A stretch of DNA of 64,000 bases from Parazoarcus communis SWub3 = DSM 12120 (GCF_003226565.1 NZ_QKOE01000015.1:1-64000), one strand, 5' to 3'. Positions 1 to 9,251 are shown, counted from the stretch's first letter. Numbers and translations: made by a program. Notes: generated by a model not told the origin, from the sequence alone.

Positions 1-174
1 CCGACCGGTGATCTTGAGCAAGCCATTGATGACCGCATCGAGCGACCCATCGACCTGCTCGGCACGGCCGAGCGTGGCGACGGTGCGCTTCTTTACCTGT
101 CCGGCTTCGTCGCGATAGGACTCGACGAGTTGGACGTAGCGGCGGCCTCCCGAGGTGGTGAGCTTGACATGCAT
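1..174 (-). CDS. IS1634-like (IS4 superfamily) transposase, N-terminal fragment
   Basis: The minus-strand frame starts at ATG 172-174 and stays open for 58 codons to the window edge. It reads MHVKLTTSGGRRYVQLVES and later KKRTVATLGRAEQVD. This N-terminus (a GGRRYV.LVESYRD...KKRTV.TLGR pattern) is what I know from IS1634-family transposases of proteobacteria, in which the DDE catalytic core follows further downstream. The core is outside the window, so I cannot say whether the gene is intact. Confidence rests on recalled N-terminal similarity only. Confidence 0.65.
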   Translation of the reverse strand, partial: MHVKLTTSGGRRYVQLVESYRDEAGQVKKRTVATLGRAEQVDGSLDAVINGLLKITGR

Positions 175-200
175 GCCGCCACTTCATCGGCCTATAGAGT
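1..200 (-). mobile_element. Left end of an IS1634-like insertion sequence (partial)
   Basis: The transposase reading frame begins 174 bases in and runs off the window edge, so only the upstream end of the element is present. The boundary at about 200 is a guess: the terminal inverted repeat cannot be defined without the other end. The next gene-like sequence begins near 300. Confidence 0.4.
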
Positions 201-303
201 TCCGTCAAGTCTGGACAATACTGTTACAAACGTGCCACCACAGAGCTTTTTCGATCATGGCTTTGAAACCCGCGCCGGTGCTGGAGGCACTTTCCGAAAA
301 GGG

Positions 304-564
304 GTGAAAATCGGGGGAAGTGTCGAACCCCGGCGGGCGGGATTCGCACCCGCTGGAAAGGCGCCGACTTTGCACGGCGCACGTCGAACTCGGGTTACCA
401 CGACTTACGAGCAGCAGCCCAATGGTCGGGTCGAAATCAGGCGTCAGCTGGTGATCGACACCCCGAGCGCACGGTGCGGGCCTGAGCAACACAGAGCCCA
501 GATGGCGCTGGCACGCGAGATTGCGCTGGAGTACGACGGGATGCTGAGCTTCGCACCGCGTTGA
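304..564 (+). CDS. Hypothetical protein or gene remnant beside the insertion sequence
   Basis: A frame open through here ends at a TGA at 564. Its last 55 codons (from about 397) have the high third-position GC of neighbouring genes and give a plausible soluble sequence (RVEIRRQLVIDTPSARCG, then LAREIALEYDGML). No convincing start codon with a ribosome site was found; GTG at 304 is the best available. The upstream part of the frame runs antisense into the transposase, so it cannot all be coding. It may be the tail of a gene broken by the insertion. I do not recognise a family. Confidence 0.25.
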   Translation: MKIGGSVEPRRAGFAPAGKAPTLHGARRTRVTTTYEQQPNGRVEIRRQLVIDTPSARCGPEQHRAQMALAREIALEYDGMLSFAPR

Positions 565-588
565 TCGTCGACTCCGTCCAGCCTGGGT

Positions 589-1356
589 TCAAGCGGTCCA
601 GATGCCCAGCTCCTGCAGCTGACGGCTGGCGGCGGGGGCCCAGCCACGGTTGGCTGCCGGACTGGCCGGGCTGGGGTGCAGGATGCGGCCGAACTTCAAG
701 CCGGTACGATTGCCCAGGGCCTCGGTCGCGCGCTTTTCTGCCCAGTTGCCGATGCCGATCACCCACTCGGGTTGCAGCGCCTCGACCAGGGCGTGCAGGT
801 GTGCGTCGCAGGCCGCCAGCAGTGGCTTCTGTTCGGCCACCGGCAGCTTGTCCGGGGTCAGGTTGCGGCCGTTCTCGAAGAAGGCCAGCGGGCAGTAGTT
901 GGCGACGAAATGGTCGGCAAAGAACGCCTCTGGCGTGCCGAAGCGTTCGCGAAACAAGCCCCACAGCCGTTGTCCGCTGACTTCCGAGCGGGCGCAGGCG
1001 AAGCCTTCGACCGGGCGCTTGGGATTGACCACCGCGGGCTGTCCGACCGGACCTTCCAGCCCCAGCCAGTCGCGCGCACTGGCAATCTCGCCAAACGGCA
1101 CGCCGATCTGCGCCATGCCGAAGGGGCCGGGGTTCATGCCGAGAAAGACCACCCGCTTGCGGTTCGCGCCGTAGCGCGTCAGGTAGTGTTCGTGGATGCC
1201 CCGGGCATAGTCCAGCGGGTTGTAGACATGGGTGACCGGGGCGGCGAAGCGCATCGCGTCGACTGCGGCTGACAGGGTGCGGGCGGCGGTGATCAGGGCG
1301 TGAGCGGTCATGGTCTGGAGCGGAGGGGATGGGTGGTGGGTGTGGGTGTCAGTCAT
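589..1356 (-). CDS. SMUG1-type uracil-DNA glycosylase
   Basis: This enzyme removes uracil (and some oxidised pyrimidines) from DNA, starting base excision repair in the cytoplasm. The 255-residue protein carries the SMUG1 active-site motif GMNPGPFGMAQIGVPFGE at residues 73-90 and the C-terminal DNA-intercalation motif HPSPASPAANRGW at 227-239, both close to the vertebrate and Geobacter SMUG1 forms. The start overlaps the last 8 bases of the upstream ampG-like gene, so the two are probably co-transcribed and translationally coupled. A second ATG at residue 16 (MTAHALIT) is an alternative start. SMUG1 occurs in only a minority of bacteria, many of them Proteobacteria. The call is based on two diagnostic motifs and is firm. 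Confidence 0.88.
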   Translation of the reverse strand: MTDTHTHHPSPPLQTMTAHALITAARTLSAAVDAMRFAAPVTHVYNPLDYARGIHEHYLTRYGANRKRVVFLGMNPGPFGMAQIGVPFGEIASARDWLGLEGPVGQPAVVNPKRPVEGFACARSEVSGQRLWGLFRERFGTPEAFFADHFVANYCPLAFFENGRNLTPDKLPVAEQKPLLAACDAHLHALVEALQPEWVIGIGNWAEKRATEALGNRTGLKFGRILHPSPASPAANRGWAPAASRQLQELGIWTA

Positions 1357-2869
1357 CGACCTCGGTGACGGGCTGCGGGCGGCCGAGGCGGTGAATCGCC
1401 TCGCGCAACCACCACACCATCACCACGCCCGGCACGGCCACCACGATGGAAAACAGGAAGAAGGCCGGCCAGCCGATGCTTTGCGACAACACGCCGGACA
1501 AGGGGCTGACGTAGATCCGGCCGACGGCGGCAAAGGCCGACAGCATGGCGTAATGGGTGGCGGTGAAGCGCTGGTTGCACAGGCTCATCAGCAGCGCGAC
1601 AAACGCCACCGTGCCCATGCCACCGCTGATGTTCTCGCCCGCGATCACGGTCAGCAGCAGCCAGTCCAGCGTGGCCGGATCGGCCAGCGATACGATGACC
1701 CAGTCAAAGGCCGGTACGTCCACCGCACCCCAGGCCCCTTTGCCCAGCTGGGCCAGCAGGTAGAAGCCAAAATTGGAAACCAGCTGCAGCACGCCGAACA
1801 GCAGCAGCGAGCGGTACAGCGCCAGCCGCATCATGATCAGGCCGCCGATGAAGGCGCCAAGAATGGTCAGCCACAGGCCGATCACCTTGTTGGCAATGCC
1901 GACTTCTTCCTGCGAGAAGCCCATGCCCTTGATCAGGAAGGGGGTGGTCAGGCTGCCGGCGAAGGCATCGCCCAGCTTGTACAGGATGATCAGGGCCAGA
2001 AAGGCGGCGGCGCCACGCTGGTCGAAGTAGCTGGACAGCGAGCGGTTCAGGGTCTCGAAGCCGGCACGTTTCGCGGCCCAGGCGGCGAGCGGCAGCGCCA
2101 CCGCGATCTCGGCAAGGATGAACAGCAGCTGGATCCAGCGGTTGGCATCGTCCGGATCCAGGCCGAACAGGATCAGTGTCTGGCGTGCGATGAAGTACCC
2201 CGCAACCACCCCGGCCAGCATGGCGACGAAGCCGACCAGCTCGCGCTTGGGGTCGGAGTCGAGCGGCTTCAAGGCTGCCGAGACGCGCGGCAATGCCAGG
2301 AGTGAGACCACCGCACAGCCCAGCATGATGAAGGACATGGTCTGGTACACCCGCGGCCATGATGCCCACTGGCCGGCCCAGATCAGTGCGATGCCGCCGG
2401 ACAGGATCATGGCCAGTCGGTAGGCGAAGACGTGGATGGAGGCGCCCAGACCGCGTTCTTCATCGGGCAGCAGATCGGTACGGTAGGCGTCGACCACGAC
2501 GTCCTGCGACGCCGACAGGAATGCGATCAGCACCGCGGCGGCGGCGAACAGCACCGGCGTGCCGATGGGTGACAGTGTGCTCATCCACCACAGCAGCGCG
2601 GCGAGCGCGAACTGGGTGATCACCAGCCAGCCGCGACGACGCCCGAGCAGCGGCGGCTCGAAGCGGTCCATCAGCGGCGCCCACAGAAACTTGAAGGTAT
2701 AGGGCACCCCAACCAGGCCGAAGAAACCGATGGTGGCCAGATCGACGCCGTCGATGGTCAGCCAGGCCTGCATTGCCTGGCCGGTCAGTGCCAGCGGCAG
2801 GCCGGAGGCGAAACCCAGTACCAGGATGGCGAACAGCCGCCAGCCGCGACCCAAGGTGTGAGCGGTCAC
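1349..2869 (-). CDS. AmpG-family MFS permease (muropeptide transporter-like)
   Basis: This is a major facilitator permease of about 506 residues with repeated hydrophobic segments from the N-terminus (LFAILVLGFASGLPLALTG) to the end. The SGLPLALTG stretch after the first helix and the later ASQDVVVDAYRTDLL segment are typical of AmpG, which imports anhydro-muropeptides from the periplasm for cell wall recycling. The frame is open 104 codons further upstream, but that extension is Pro/Ser/Arg-rich and looks like out-of-frame sequence, so I chose the GTG at 2869 (VTAHTLGRG) just before the first helix; E. coli AmpG has 491 residues. The gene overlaps the glycosylase start by 8 bases. Substrate is inferred from family only. 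Confidence 0.82.
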   Translation of the reverse strand: MTAHTLGRGWRLFAILVLGFASGLPLALTGQAMQAWLTIDGVDLATIGFFGLVGVPYTFKFLWAPLMDRFEPPLLGRRRGWLVITQFALAALLWWMSTLSPIGTPVLFAAAAVLIAFLSASQDVVVDAYRTDLLPDEERGLGASIHVFAYRLAMILSGGIALIWAGQWASWPRVYQTMSFIMLGCAVVSLLALPRVSAALKPLDSDPKRELVGFVAMLAGVVAGYFIARQTLILFGLDPDDANRWIQLLFILAEIAVALPLAAWAAKRAGFETLNRSLSSYFDQRGAAAFLALIILYKLGDAFAGSLTTPFLIKGMGFSQEEVGIANKVIGLWLTILGAFIGGLIMMRLALYRSLLLFGVLQLVSNFGFYLLAQLGKGAWGAVDVPAFDWVIVSLADPATLDWLLLTVIAGENISGGMGTVAFVALLMSLCNQRFTATHYAMLSAFAAVGRIYVSPLSGVLSQSIGWPAFFLFSIVVAVPGVVMVWWLREAIHRLGRPQPVTEVDD

Positions 2870-3002
2870 CGGATGACTCCAGCAGGGCGGGCAGCGGAGC
2901 TCAAGAGGCGGCAGGCGGGTGAGACAGGTCGCGCCAGGCCGAAGCGATGCGCGGGACGAGGAGGCACGTGCGGGTTCCGGGGAGAATGTGCGGTTTCCGT
3001 GA

Positions 3003-6000
3003 TTATCCCAGATTGCACTCGACCCGCGCGCCCGCTTTTGCGCGGCAGCGGGCCGAGAGCCGCAGCAACTCGGCGGCGTCGGCGGCGGGCACGGGCGGGC
3101 TGAAGTAGTAGCCCTGCATCTCGTCGCAGCCAAGCTCGCGCAGGCGGGTGAGCTGGACGGCGGTTTCCACCCCCTCTGCAATCACCGACAACCCCAGGTT
3201 GTGCGCGAGTGATACCGCTGCAGTGACAATCGCGGCGTCGTTGGGGTCGTGTTCGATGTCGGAGACAAAGGAGCGGTCGATTTTCAGGTGATCGAGCGGA
3301 AAGAGTTTGAGGTAGGACAGCGAGGAATAGCCGGTGCCGAAGTCGTCGATGGCGATGGATACACCGAGGGCCTTCAGGCCGATAAGCACCCCGACAGCCT
3401 CCTGGGGGCGTTCCATGACCGCACTTTCGGTGATCTCCAGCTCGAGCAGCCTGGCCGGCAGGCCACTGGCAGCCAGGGCCGCAGCGACCTTGTCGCCCAG
3501 CTGGGCCGAGCGTAGCTGGCGGGTGGACAGGTTGATCGACATGCGTATCGCGGGCAGTCCCTGTTCGCGCCATTGGCGTGTTTGCTGGCAGGCAGTGTGC
3601 AGCACCCAGTTGCCGAGCTCGACGATGAGGCCGGTTTCCTCCGCCAGTGGAATGAAGCGCGCCGGCGAGATCAGGCCGTCCACCGGGTGGCGCCAGCGGA
3701 TCAGCGCCTCGACGCCGGTCAGCGTACCGTCGGCTGCGGAGAACTGGGGCTGATACCAGAGTTCGAACTGATCCTGCTCCAGCGCCTTGCGCAGCTTGCG
3801 TTCGAGCTCGATGCGTTCGAGTGCGGCGCGATTGAGCTCCTCGGCGTAGAACTGGAAGTTGGCCCGGCCAAGCGCCTTGGCGTGATACATCGCGGTGTCG
3901 GCGTTGCGCATCAGCGCCGAGGTGTTATCACCATCGTCGGGGAACAGGCTGATGCCGATCGACGGCGTGGTGTGCAGGGTGTTGTCGCCGATCGGGTACG
4001 GGGCTGACAAGGCATCCAGGATCTTGCCGGCGCTGTGTGCGGCATCGTTCTCGTCATGCAGGCCCGGCAGTACCACGACGAACTCGTCGCCCCCCAGCCG
4101 GGCGACCACGTCGGTCTCGCGCACGGATTCCCGCAGGCGCTTGGCAACCTCTACCAGCAGCGCGTCGCCGACATGATGGCCGAGCGAATCGTTGATCGTC
4201 TTGAAGCGGTCGAGATCCAGGAACAGCACGGCCAGGCGGCGATCCTGGCGTCGCGTGGTGGCAATCGCCTGCTGCAGGCGGATACCGAGCGAAAAGCGGT
4301 TGTCCAGACCGGTCAGCGTGTCGTGATGGGCGAGGTGCTGGATGGCCTCTTCGGCACGCTTGCGTTCGGTGATATCGGAGAAGATCGCAATGTAATGGGT
4401 CAGCCGGTTGTCATTGCCGTCGCGCACCGCGCTGATCGTCATCCAGCGCGGATACGATCCGCCATCGGCACGCAGGCCGGTGGTCTCGCCCGCCCAGAAG
4501 CCCAGGGTGTCGGCAGTGGTCCACGGTTCGCCATCTTCAGCGTCGGGGGCCGCTTCGTTCGCGACAAAGCACTGTCCGGTCATGTGTGCTGCGGCGTGTC
4601 CGGAGATCGCCTCATGTGCGGGGTTAACCGACAGAATGCGGCGGTTGCCGTCGGTGATCACGATGGCTTCCGGGCTGTGTTCGAACACCTTGTCTGCCAG
4701 CTGCAGACGCGCTTCGGTGCGCCTGCGGTCGGTGATATCGGTGTAAATGGTGACGAAGCCGCCGTCGGCCACCGGCTGTCCATGCACCTCGAGCACGGTG
4801 CCGTCGGGCCGCGTGCGTTCGAAGTGATGTGCCTCGCCAAGACGGGCGCGTGCCAGGCGGGTTGCCACCTGTTCTTCGGCATCGCCTGGGCCGTACTCAC
4901 CACGTTCGGCATTGAAGCGGATCAGGTCTGCCAGGCTGGGCAGGCCGTTGGCAAACAGGCTGTCGGGAAAGGCCAGCAGGCGCCGCAACTGGTCGTTGCA
5001 TGCGATCACCTGCAACTCGCTGTCGACCAGCGAGACTGCACTGGGCATGTTGTCGATGATGGTGCGCAGGGTTTCGTTGTTCCGGGCCAGTGCCTCTTCT
5101 GTACGTTTGCGCTCGGTGATGTCGGTATAGGTGGTGATGAAGCCCGCGACCTTGCCATCCAGGTACAACGGTTCGCCTATCACCAGATGCGAGCGGCCGT
5201 TGGGTTTGGTGCGTTCGAATCGATGGGGGCTGAACTGTTCGGCCAGTGCGCGACGCTTGCGCACGTGTTCGGCCGGATCGCCAGGGCCGTATTCGCCGCG
5301 CAAGGCCGGCACCATGATCAGATCGTCGAAGCTGACGTTGCGCACCACGATTTCAGGTGGCAGCTCCAGGATGTCGATGAACAGTTGGTTCCAGTATTGC
5401 AGCCGGAGTTGGTCGTCGAACACGCTGATGCCCTGGGGCAGGTGATTGACGATGGCGGTCAGGTAGGCGGTCTGACGGTGCAGCTTCAGGGCGATGGTCT
5501 GCTGATCGGTGATGTCCTGGACGGTGCCGATGGCGCGTCGGCCGCCGACGGGGTCCTGCTCTATCCTGACATGATTGTGGAAATAGGCCACGCTGCCGTC
5601 CGGCCGGATGATCCGGTAGGCGAACTCGCTGGCTTCTCCGCTGGCGTAGGCGCGGACCAGCGCGGCGCGCAAAGTCTCGCGATCTTCAGGGTGTACGCGA
5701 CGGATGAAGCCTTCACGGCTGGGCGGTTCGTCCTGCGGAATGCCGATCAAGGCGCGGGTCTGCGGCGACCACCATAGTTCGTCGGTGTCCAGGCGTCGCT
5801 CCCAGCGGCCCAGGCGGGCAATCGACATCGCGGTCTCGAGCTCCTTCTGCAAGGCTTCGAGCGTGGCACGATGATCGGCTTCGACGGCAAGCTGGTGGAT
5901 GGCTGCCATGCTCTGTTTCTGCCAGATACGGTGGATCGCCAGCGCCGCCGCGATCAGCAGCAGCAAGGCCGTCAGGCCTGCGGACAGCAGTTGCGAGCGG

Positions 6001-6884
6001 ATGCCGGTCAGCATTTCCTGGCGCTCGATCTGTCGCACCACGATCCAGCCCGCGCTGTCGACCCGGTCGGCGGCGGTGAAGGCCAGTGGGCTGTCCGGCA
6101 GCAGGCGGCCAGCGGGGACCTTGCCCTGACCCATGGCTTGGGCAAGCAGTGCCCGGTCCAGCGCCAGCGCGGCACCGCTGCCCGGCAGATCCGGCCCGAG
6201 CAAGGTGTAGCGCCCTGAGGTCTCGCCCAGCAGCAGGCTGCGATCGGTCTCGCGCATGCCGCTTTGCCGTTGCAGCATTGGAAACAGTTGGCGCTGAGGT
6301 TCGACACGCAGCACCAGTGCCTGGACCGTCCAGTGCTCGCCATCCAGCGGCAAGGGGACGATCAGGTCCAGATAGGCCTGTCCCGAGGCGTCGTGCTGAA
6401 TGCTGCTCAGGGTGGGGTAGCTGCTCGAGACCGCCTGTTCGATCAGGCCCTGGGAGTTGGCCGAAAGGATGTGGGGCCGTCCCATGACCAGCAAGGGGTG
6501 ATGGTCGCTGCCAAGTACCAGCAGGCTGACGTAGTCGAACGCTTCAAGATAGCCCTGAAGCCAATAGCGTACGCTGGCATTGGACAAGGTGCCCTGCTGG
6601 TGAAGGTCGGTTTCCAGTTGTGTCAGGGCCAGCCGGTTGCGGCGCAGGACCTCTCCATCGCCGAGGCGTTCGGTGCGCCATTGTGCAAGCTCGTCCGCAA
6701 GTGCTCGCGTGGTGGTGCGCAACTCGGCGTCGGCTTCGCGCTGCAGGGTATCGAGCCGGCTGGCGTAGAAGGCTGCGAATGCGGTAATGACGGCGATTGC
6801 GACTGCAGTCAGGACCGCCAGCAGTTGCCGGGAAAAGCGCGGCCGGACGGCGGAGGTGGGTACAGCGGTGGATTCCACGCCCAT
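3003..6884 (-). CDS. Membrane-bound PAS-GGDEF-EAL cyclic-di-GMP signalling protein
   Basis: This 1293-residue protein probably makes and/or degrades c-di-GMP at the inner membrane. A transmembrane helix lies near residues 20-42, followed by a periplasmic sensor region of about 250 residues and a second helix near 300-320. Then come four PAS units (from about 350, 475, 600 and 725; the middle two share the pattern NHLPQGISVFD / NMPSAVSLVD). The GGDEF domain keeps RLGGDEF. The EAL domain keeps EALIRW, INLS, LEITE, DDFGTGYSSL, LKIDRSF, EGVE and MQGYYF, so both active sites look intact. It stands alone: the next gene upstream is divergent. The ATG at 6884 follows AGGACAGG, a fair ribosome site. 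Confidence 0.93.
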   Translation of the reverse strand: MGVESTAVPTSAVRPRFSRQLLAVLTAVAIAVITAFAAFYASRLDTLQREADAELRTTTRALADELAQWRTERLGDGEVLRRNRLALTQLETDLHQQGTLSNASVRYWLQGYLEAFDYVSLLVLGSDHHPLLVMGRPHILSANSQGLIEQAVSSSYPTLSSIQHDASGQAYLDLIVPLPLDGEHWTVQALVLRVEPQRQLFPMLQRQSGMRETDRSLLLGETSGRYTLLGPDLPGSGAALALDRALLAQAMGQGKVPAGRLLPDSPLAFTAADRVDSAGWIVVRQIERQEMLTGIRSQLLSAGLTALLLLIAAALAIHRIWQKQSMAAIHQLAVEADHRATLEALQKELETAMSIARLGRWERRLDTDELWWSPQTRALIGIPQDEPPSREGFIRRVHPEDRETLRAALVRAYASGEASEFAYRIIRPDGSVAYFHNHVRIEQDPVGGRRAIGTVQDITDQQTIALKLHRQTAYLTAIVNHLPQGISVFDDQLRLQYWNQLFIDILELPPEIVVRNVSFDDLIMVPALRGEYGPGDPAEHVRKRRALAEQFSPHRFERTKPNGRSHLVIGEPLYLDGKVAGFITTYTDITERKRTEEALARNNETLRTIIDNMPSAVSLVDSELQVIACNDQLRRLLAFPDSLFANGLPSLADLIRFNAERGEYGPGDAEEQVATRLARARLGEAHHFERTRPDGTVLEVHGQPVADGGFVTIYTDITDRRRTEARLQLADKVFEHSPEAIVITDGNRRILSVNPAHEAISGHAAAHMTGQCFVANEAAPDAEDGEPWTTADTLGFWAGETTGLRADGGSYPRWMTISAVRDGNDNRLTHYIAIFSDITERKRAEEAIQHLAHHDTLTGLDNRFSLGIRLQQAIATTRRQDRRLAVLFLDLDRFKTINDSLGHHVGDALLVEVAKRLRESVRETDVVARLGGDEFVVVLPGLHDENDAAHSAGKILDALSAPYPIGDNTLHTTPSIGISLFPDDGDNTSALMRNADTAMYHAKALGRANFQFYAEELNRAALERIELERKLRKALEQDQFELWYQPQFSAADGTLTGVEALIRWRHPVDGLISPARFIPLAEETGLIVELGNWVLHTACQQTRQWREQGLPAIRMSINLSTRQLRSAQLGDKVAAALAASGLPARLLELEITESAVMERPQEAVGVLIGLKALGVSIAIDDFGTGYSSLSYLKLFPLDHLKIDRSFVSDIEHDPNDAAIVTAAVSLAHNLGLSVIAEGVETAVQLTRLRELGCDEMQGYYFSPPVPAADAAELLRLSARCRAKAGARVECNLG

Positions 6885-7101
6885 CCTGTCCTGTCATGAG
6901 TGAAGGAAAAGTCCCGTTTGTGGGTTCGGGATCGAATGGCCCGGATTCTGACAGTGCAGCGGTGTGCCGACAATCCTGCACCGCAGCGAATCGCCGTTTG
7001 ATACAGGGGTTTACACAATTCGATACGTTGCTTGCGCTTGCCGGCTGGTCGCTCAACAATGAAGGGCAATACCGAAACCACACCAGAGGAGATCGCTTGC
7101 C

Positions 7102-7419
7102 ATGGCCCAGACCGTGATCGTGTCGTTCGGCACCAATCAGGAATATGAGTTCACCGTTCAGGACGCCGATGTGGCCGGGATCGGCAAGGATCAGGCCCGC
7201 GCCTGGCTATCGAAGGAGTTCGAGGATCTGGAGTGCACCCCGTCCAACCCGATGGGCAAGGTGCTGGTCCTCGACATGATCCTCAACGTCGCCAAGTACG
7301 GCGGTGAAGCCCGTTTTGTGCAGGCGGGTGAATGGGCGAGCAAGTTTGCGGCAGTCACCGCGGTGGCCCTGGCGCGTCCGGTCATGCGTGTGGATGTGGC
7401 CAACTTCGTGGTTGGTTGA
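7102..7419 (+). CDS. Conserved-looking hypothetical protein, 105 residues
   Basis: I do not recognise this family. The ATG is preceded by AGAGGAGA at a good distance and the codon use matches the neighbours, so it is very probably a real gene. The protein is soluble with no signal peptide or membrane segment. It starts MAQTVIVSFGTNQEYEF, has an acidic centre (SKEFEDLECTPSNPMGK) and ends hydrophobic (MRVDVANFVVG). It is a single-gene unit: the upstream gene is divergent and a strong hairpin ends it at 7425-7457. The simple start and size suggest a small cytoplasmic accessory protein; no function is proposed. Confidence 0.7.
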   Translation: MAQTVIVSFGTNQEYEFTVQDADVAGIGKDQARAWLSKEFEDLECTPSNPMGKVLVLDMILNVAKYGGEARFVQAGEWASKFAAVTAVALARPVMRVDVANFVVG

Positions 7420-7424
7420 GCCCC

Positions 7425-7457
7425 GCTACCGGTGACGCACGTGGCGTCACCGGTAGC
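7425..7457. terminator. Bidirectional hairpin between convergent genes
   Basis: A perfect 14-base inverted repeat (GCTACCGGTGACGC and its complement) encloses the 5-base loop ACGTG. It starts 5 bases after the stop of the 105-residue gene and lies 18 bases from the end of metW on the other strand. There is no T-run on either side, so it is an intrinsic terminator of the U-less kind or an mRNA-stabilising hairpin serving both transcripts. Confidence 0.6.
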
Positions 7458-7475
7458 TGTCAGGCTGAGCTGCGG

Positions 7476-8063
7476 TCAGTTGCGGCCCAGGCGGTAGACC
7501 GCAACACTGGCCAGGAAGTTGGCTTCGTCCTTGACCAGCTGGCCTTCGTCAAAGGCCAGCCGCTCGCGTATCGCGATACCGTTGATCTCGCACAGGGCCT
7601 CGAAGTCGGCAATGGTGAAGAAGCGTACGTTGGGCGTGTTGAACCACTGGTGCGGCAGGCTTTCCGAAACCGGCATGCGTCCGTTCAGGATGCTTTGCCG
7701 GTGTCGCCAGTAGCCGAAGTTGGGAAAGCTCACCACCGCCTCGTGACCCACCCGCAGCATCTCGGCGAGTATGCCCTGGGTGTTGTGCATGGCCTGCAGC
7801 GACAGGCTCATGATCACATGATCGAAGAATCCATCTTCGAAGTCGCTCAGGCCCTCGTCCATGTTGGCCTGCACCACGTTCACCCCGTTGCGCACGCAGG
7901 CCAGCAGCTTCTCCGGATCGTTCTCGACGCCGTAGCCCTGAACCTGCCGTACCTCCATCAAGTGCTTGAGCAGGCTGCCGTCGCCGCAGCCGAGGTCGAG
8001 CACCCGCTCGCCGGGTGTGATCCATTGGGTGATCACTTCGTAGTCGTAGCGATAAGCAGCCAT
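7476..8063 (-). CDS. metW: Methionine biosynthesis protein MetW
   Basis: MetW is a methyltransferase-fold protein encoded with metX in many proteobacteria and needed for efficient homoserine acylation. The 195-residue product shows the SAM-binding motif VLDLGCGDGSLL at about residues 20-31 and the MetW signatures VSFPNFGYWRHR and FNTPNVRFFTIADFE. It starts 2 bases after the metX stop, so the two form one operon under the metX riboswitch. Length and order agree with the family. Its exact biochemical activity is not settled in general. Confidence 0.95.
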   Translation of the reverse strand: MAAYRYDYEVITQWITPGERVLDLGCGDGSLLKHLMEVRQVQGYGVENDPEKLLACVRNGVNVVQANMDEGLSDFEDGFFDHVIMSLSLQAMHNTQGILAEMLRVGHEAVVSFPNFGYWRHRQSILNGRMPVSESLPHQWFNTPNVRFFTIADFEALCEINGIAIRERLAFDEGQLVKDEANFLASVAVYRLGRN

Positions 8064-8065
8064 GC

Positions 8066-9193
8066 TTACACCTTGATGCGGTCAAACCAGGCCGACAGCA
8101 CGGCATGGTAATGGGGTTCGTCGAGCAGGAAGGAGTCGTGGCCCGCTGCGCAGTCGATCTCGGCATAGCTCACGTTGCGCTGGTTGTGCAGCAGGGCGTA
8201 CACGATCTCGCGCGATCGGGCGGGCGAGAAGCGCCAGTCGGTGGTGAACGAAACCACCAGGAAATCAGCACTTGCACCCGCCAGCGCGGCCGCCAGATTG
8301 CCGCCGTGGGCAAAGGCCGGGTCGTAATAATCCAGCGCCTTGGTGGTCAGTAGATAGGTGTTGGCGTCGAAGTAGCCGGCAAACTTGTCGCCCTGATAGC
8401 GCAGGTAGGACTCGATCTCGAATTCGACGTCGTAGCTGTACACCGCCTTGCCGTGACGCAGGCTGCGGCCGAACTTTTCACCCATCGAGTCATCGGACAG
8501 ATAGGTGATGTGGCCGACCATGCGCGCCAGCTTCAGGCCCCGCGCGGGGACGACGCCATGCTCGTAGTAGTTGCCGCCGTGAAAGTCCGGGTCGGTCAGG
8601 ATGGCCTGGCGTGCGACTTCATTGAAGGCGATGTTCTGTGCGGTCAGCTTGGGGGCCGATGCGATGACCGCAGCATGGCCGACGCGTTCCGGGTATTGCA
8701 GCGTCCACGACAGGGCCTGCATGCCACCCAGGCTGCCGCCGACCACCGCGGCAAAGCGCTCGATGCCGAGCAGGTCGGCGAGGCGGGCCTGGGCGTCTAC
8801 CCAGTCTTCGACGGTGACGAAGGGGAAGGCTGCGCCCCACGGCTTGCCGGTGGCCGGATTGATCGAGACGGGGCCCGTGGTTCCGTAACAGCCGCCGAGG
8901 TTGTTGACGCCGATGACGAAGAACTTGCGCGTATCGAGCGGCTTGCCCGGGCCGACCAGATTGTCCCACCAGCCAATGTTGTCGGGCGTGTCGGCGTAGC
9001 GGCCGGCGACGTGGTGCGAACCGGACAGTGCATGGCACACCAGTACCGCGTTGCTGCGCGCGGCATTGAGGGTACCGTAGGTTTCGTAGACCAGGTCGTA
9101 GCTCGGCAGTACGCCGCCGCTGCGCAGTGGCAGCGGCGTGGCGAAATGCGCTGTTTGTGGCGTCACGACGCCGACCGATTGCGCTTGGATCAT
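8066..9193 (-). CDS. metX: Homoserine O-acyltransferase MetX
   Basis: MetX transfers an acyl group from acetyl- or succinyl-CoA to homoserine, the first committed step to methionine. The alpha/beta-hydrolase fold protein has the nucleophile motif GGSLGG (Ser near residue 150), the acid in TTDWRFSP (about 316) and the histidine in GHDSF (about 349). I use the ATG at 9193 (MIQAQSVG, 375 residues); an in-frame TTG at 9208 would start inside the leader terminator. Related betaproteobacterial enzymes are often annotated as succinyltransferases, but the acyl donor cannot be decided here. The upstream leader holds a SAM-II-like riboswitch, so expression should fall when SAM is abundant. Confidence 0.95.
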   Translation of the reverse strand: MIQAQSVGVVTPQTAHFATPLPLRSGGVLPSYDLVYETYGTLNAARSNAVLVCHALSGSHHVAGRYADTPDNIGWWDNLVGPGKPLDTRKFFVIGVNNLGGCYGTTGPVSINPATGKPWGAAFPFVTVEDWVDAQARLADLLGIERFAAVVGGSLGGMQALSWTLQYPERVGHAAVIASAPKLTAQNIAFNEVARQAILTDPDFHGGNYYEHGVVPARGLKLARMVGHITYLSDDSMGEKFGRSLRHGKAVYSYDVEFEIESYLRYQGDKFAGYFDANTYLLTTKALDYYDPAFAHGGNLAAALAGASADFLVVSFTTDWRFSPARSREIVYALLHNQRNVSYAEIDCAAGHDSFLLDEPHYHAVLSAWFDRIKV

Positions 9194-9210
9194 GGATGTC
9201 GTCTGCAAAA

Positions 9211-9250
9211 AACAAAAAACCCAGCCGGCTGCAAAAACGCGGACTGGGTT
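9211..9250 (-). terminator. metX: Intrinsic terminator in the metX leader
   Basis: On the minus strand AACCCAG plus CCG pairs with CGG plus CTGGGTT (one bulged base), followed by a run of six T. It lies between the riboswitch aptamer and the metX start, so it is the expected expression platform for transcription attenuation. Confidence 0.8.
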
Positions 9251-9251
9251 G

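Noticed and set aside
337-353. tRNA T-arm-like hairpin on the minus strand (GCGGG, loop TGCGAAT, CCCGC)
   Set aside because: No matching acceptor stem, D-arm or anticodon arm upstream, and the loop departs from TTCRANT. At most a tRNA remnant at an old integration site.
2870-3181. N-terminal extension of the AmpG-like permease by 104 codons
   Set aside because: Pro/Ser/Arg-rich sequence that overlaps the end of the upstream gene; the first membrane helix begins only after the GTG at 2869.
4035-5777. Open frame of 580 codons on the plus strand
   Set aside because: It is antisense to the GGDEF-EAL gene and has no ribosome site or family match.
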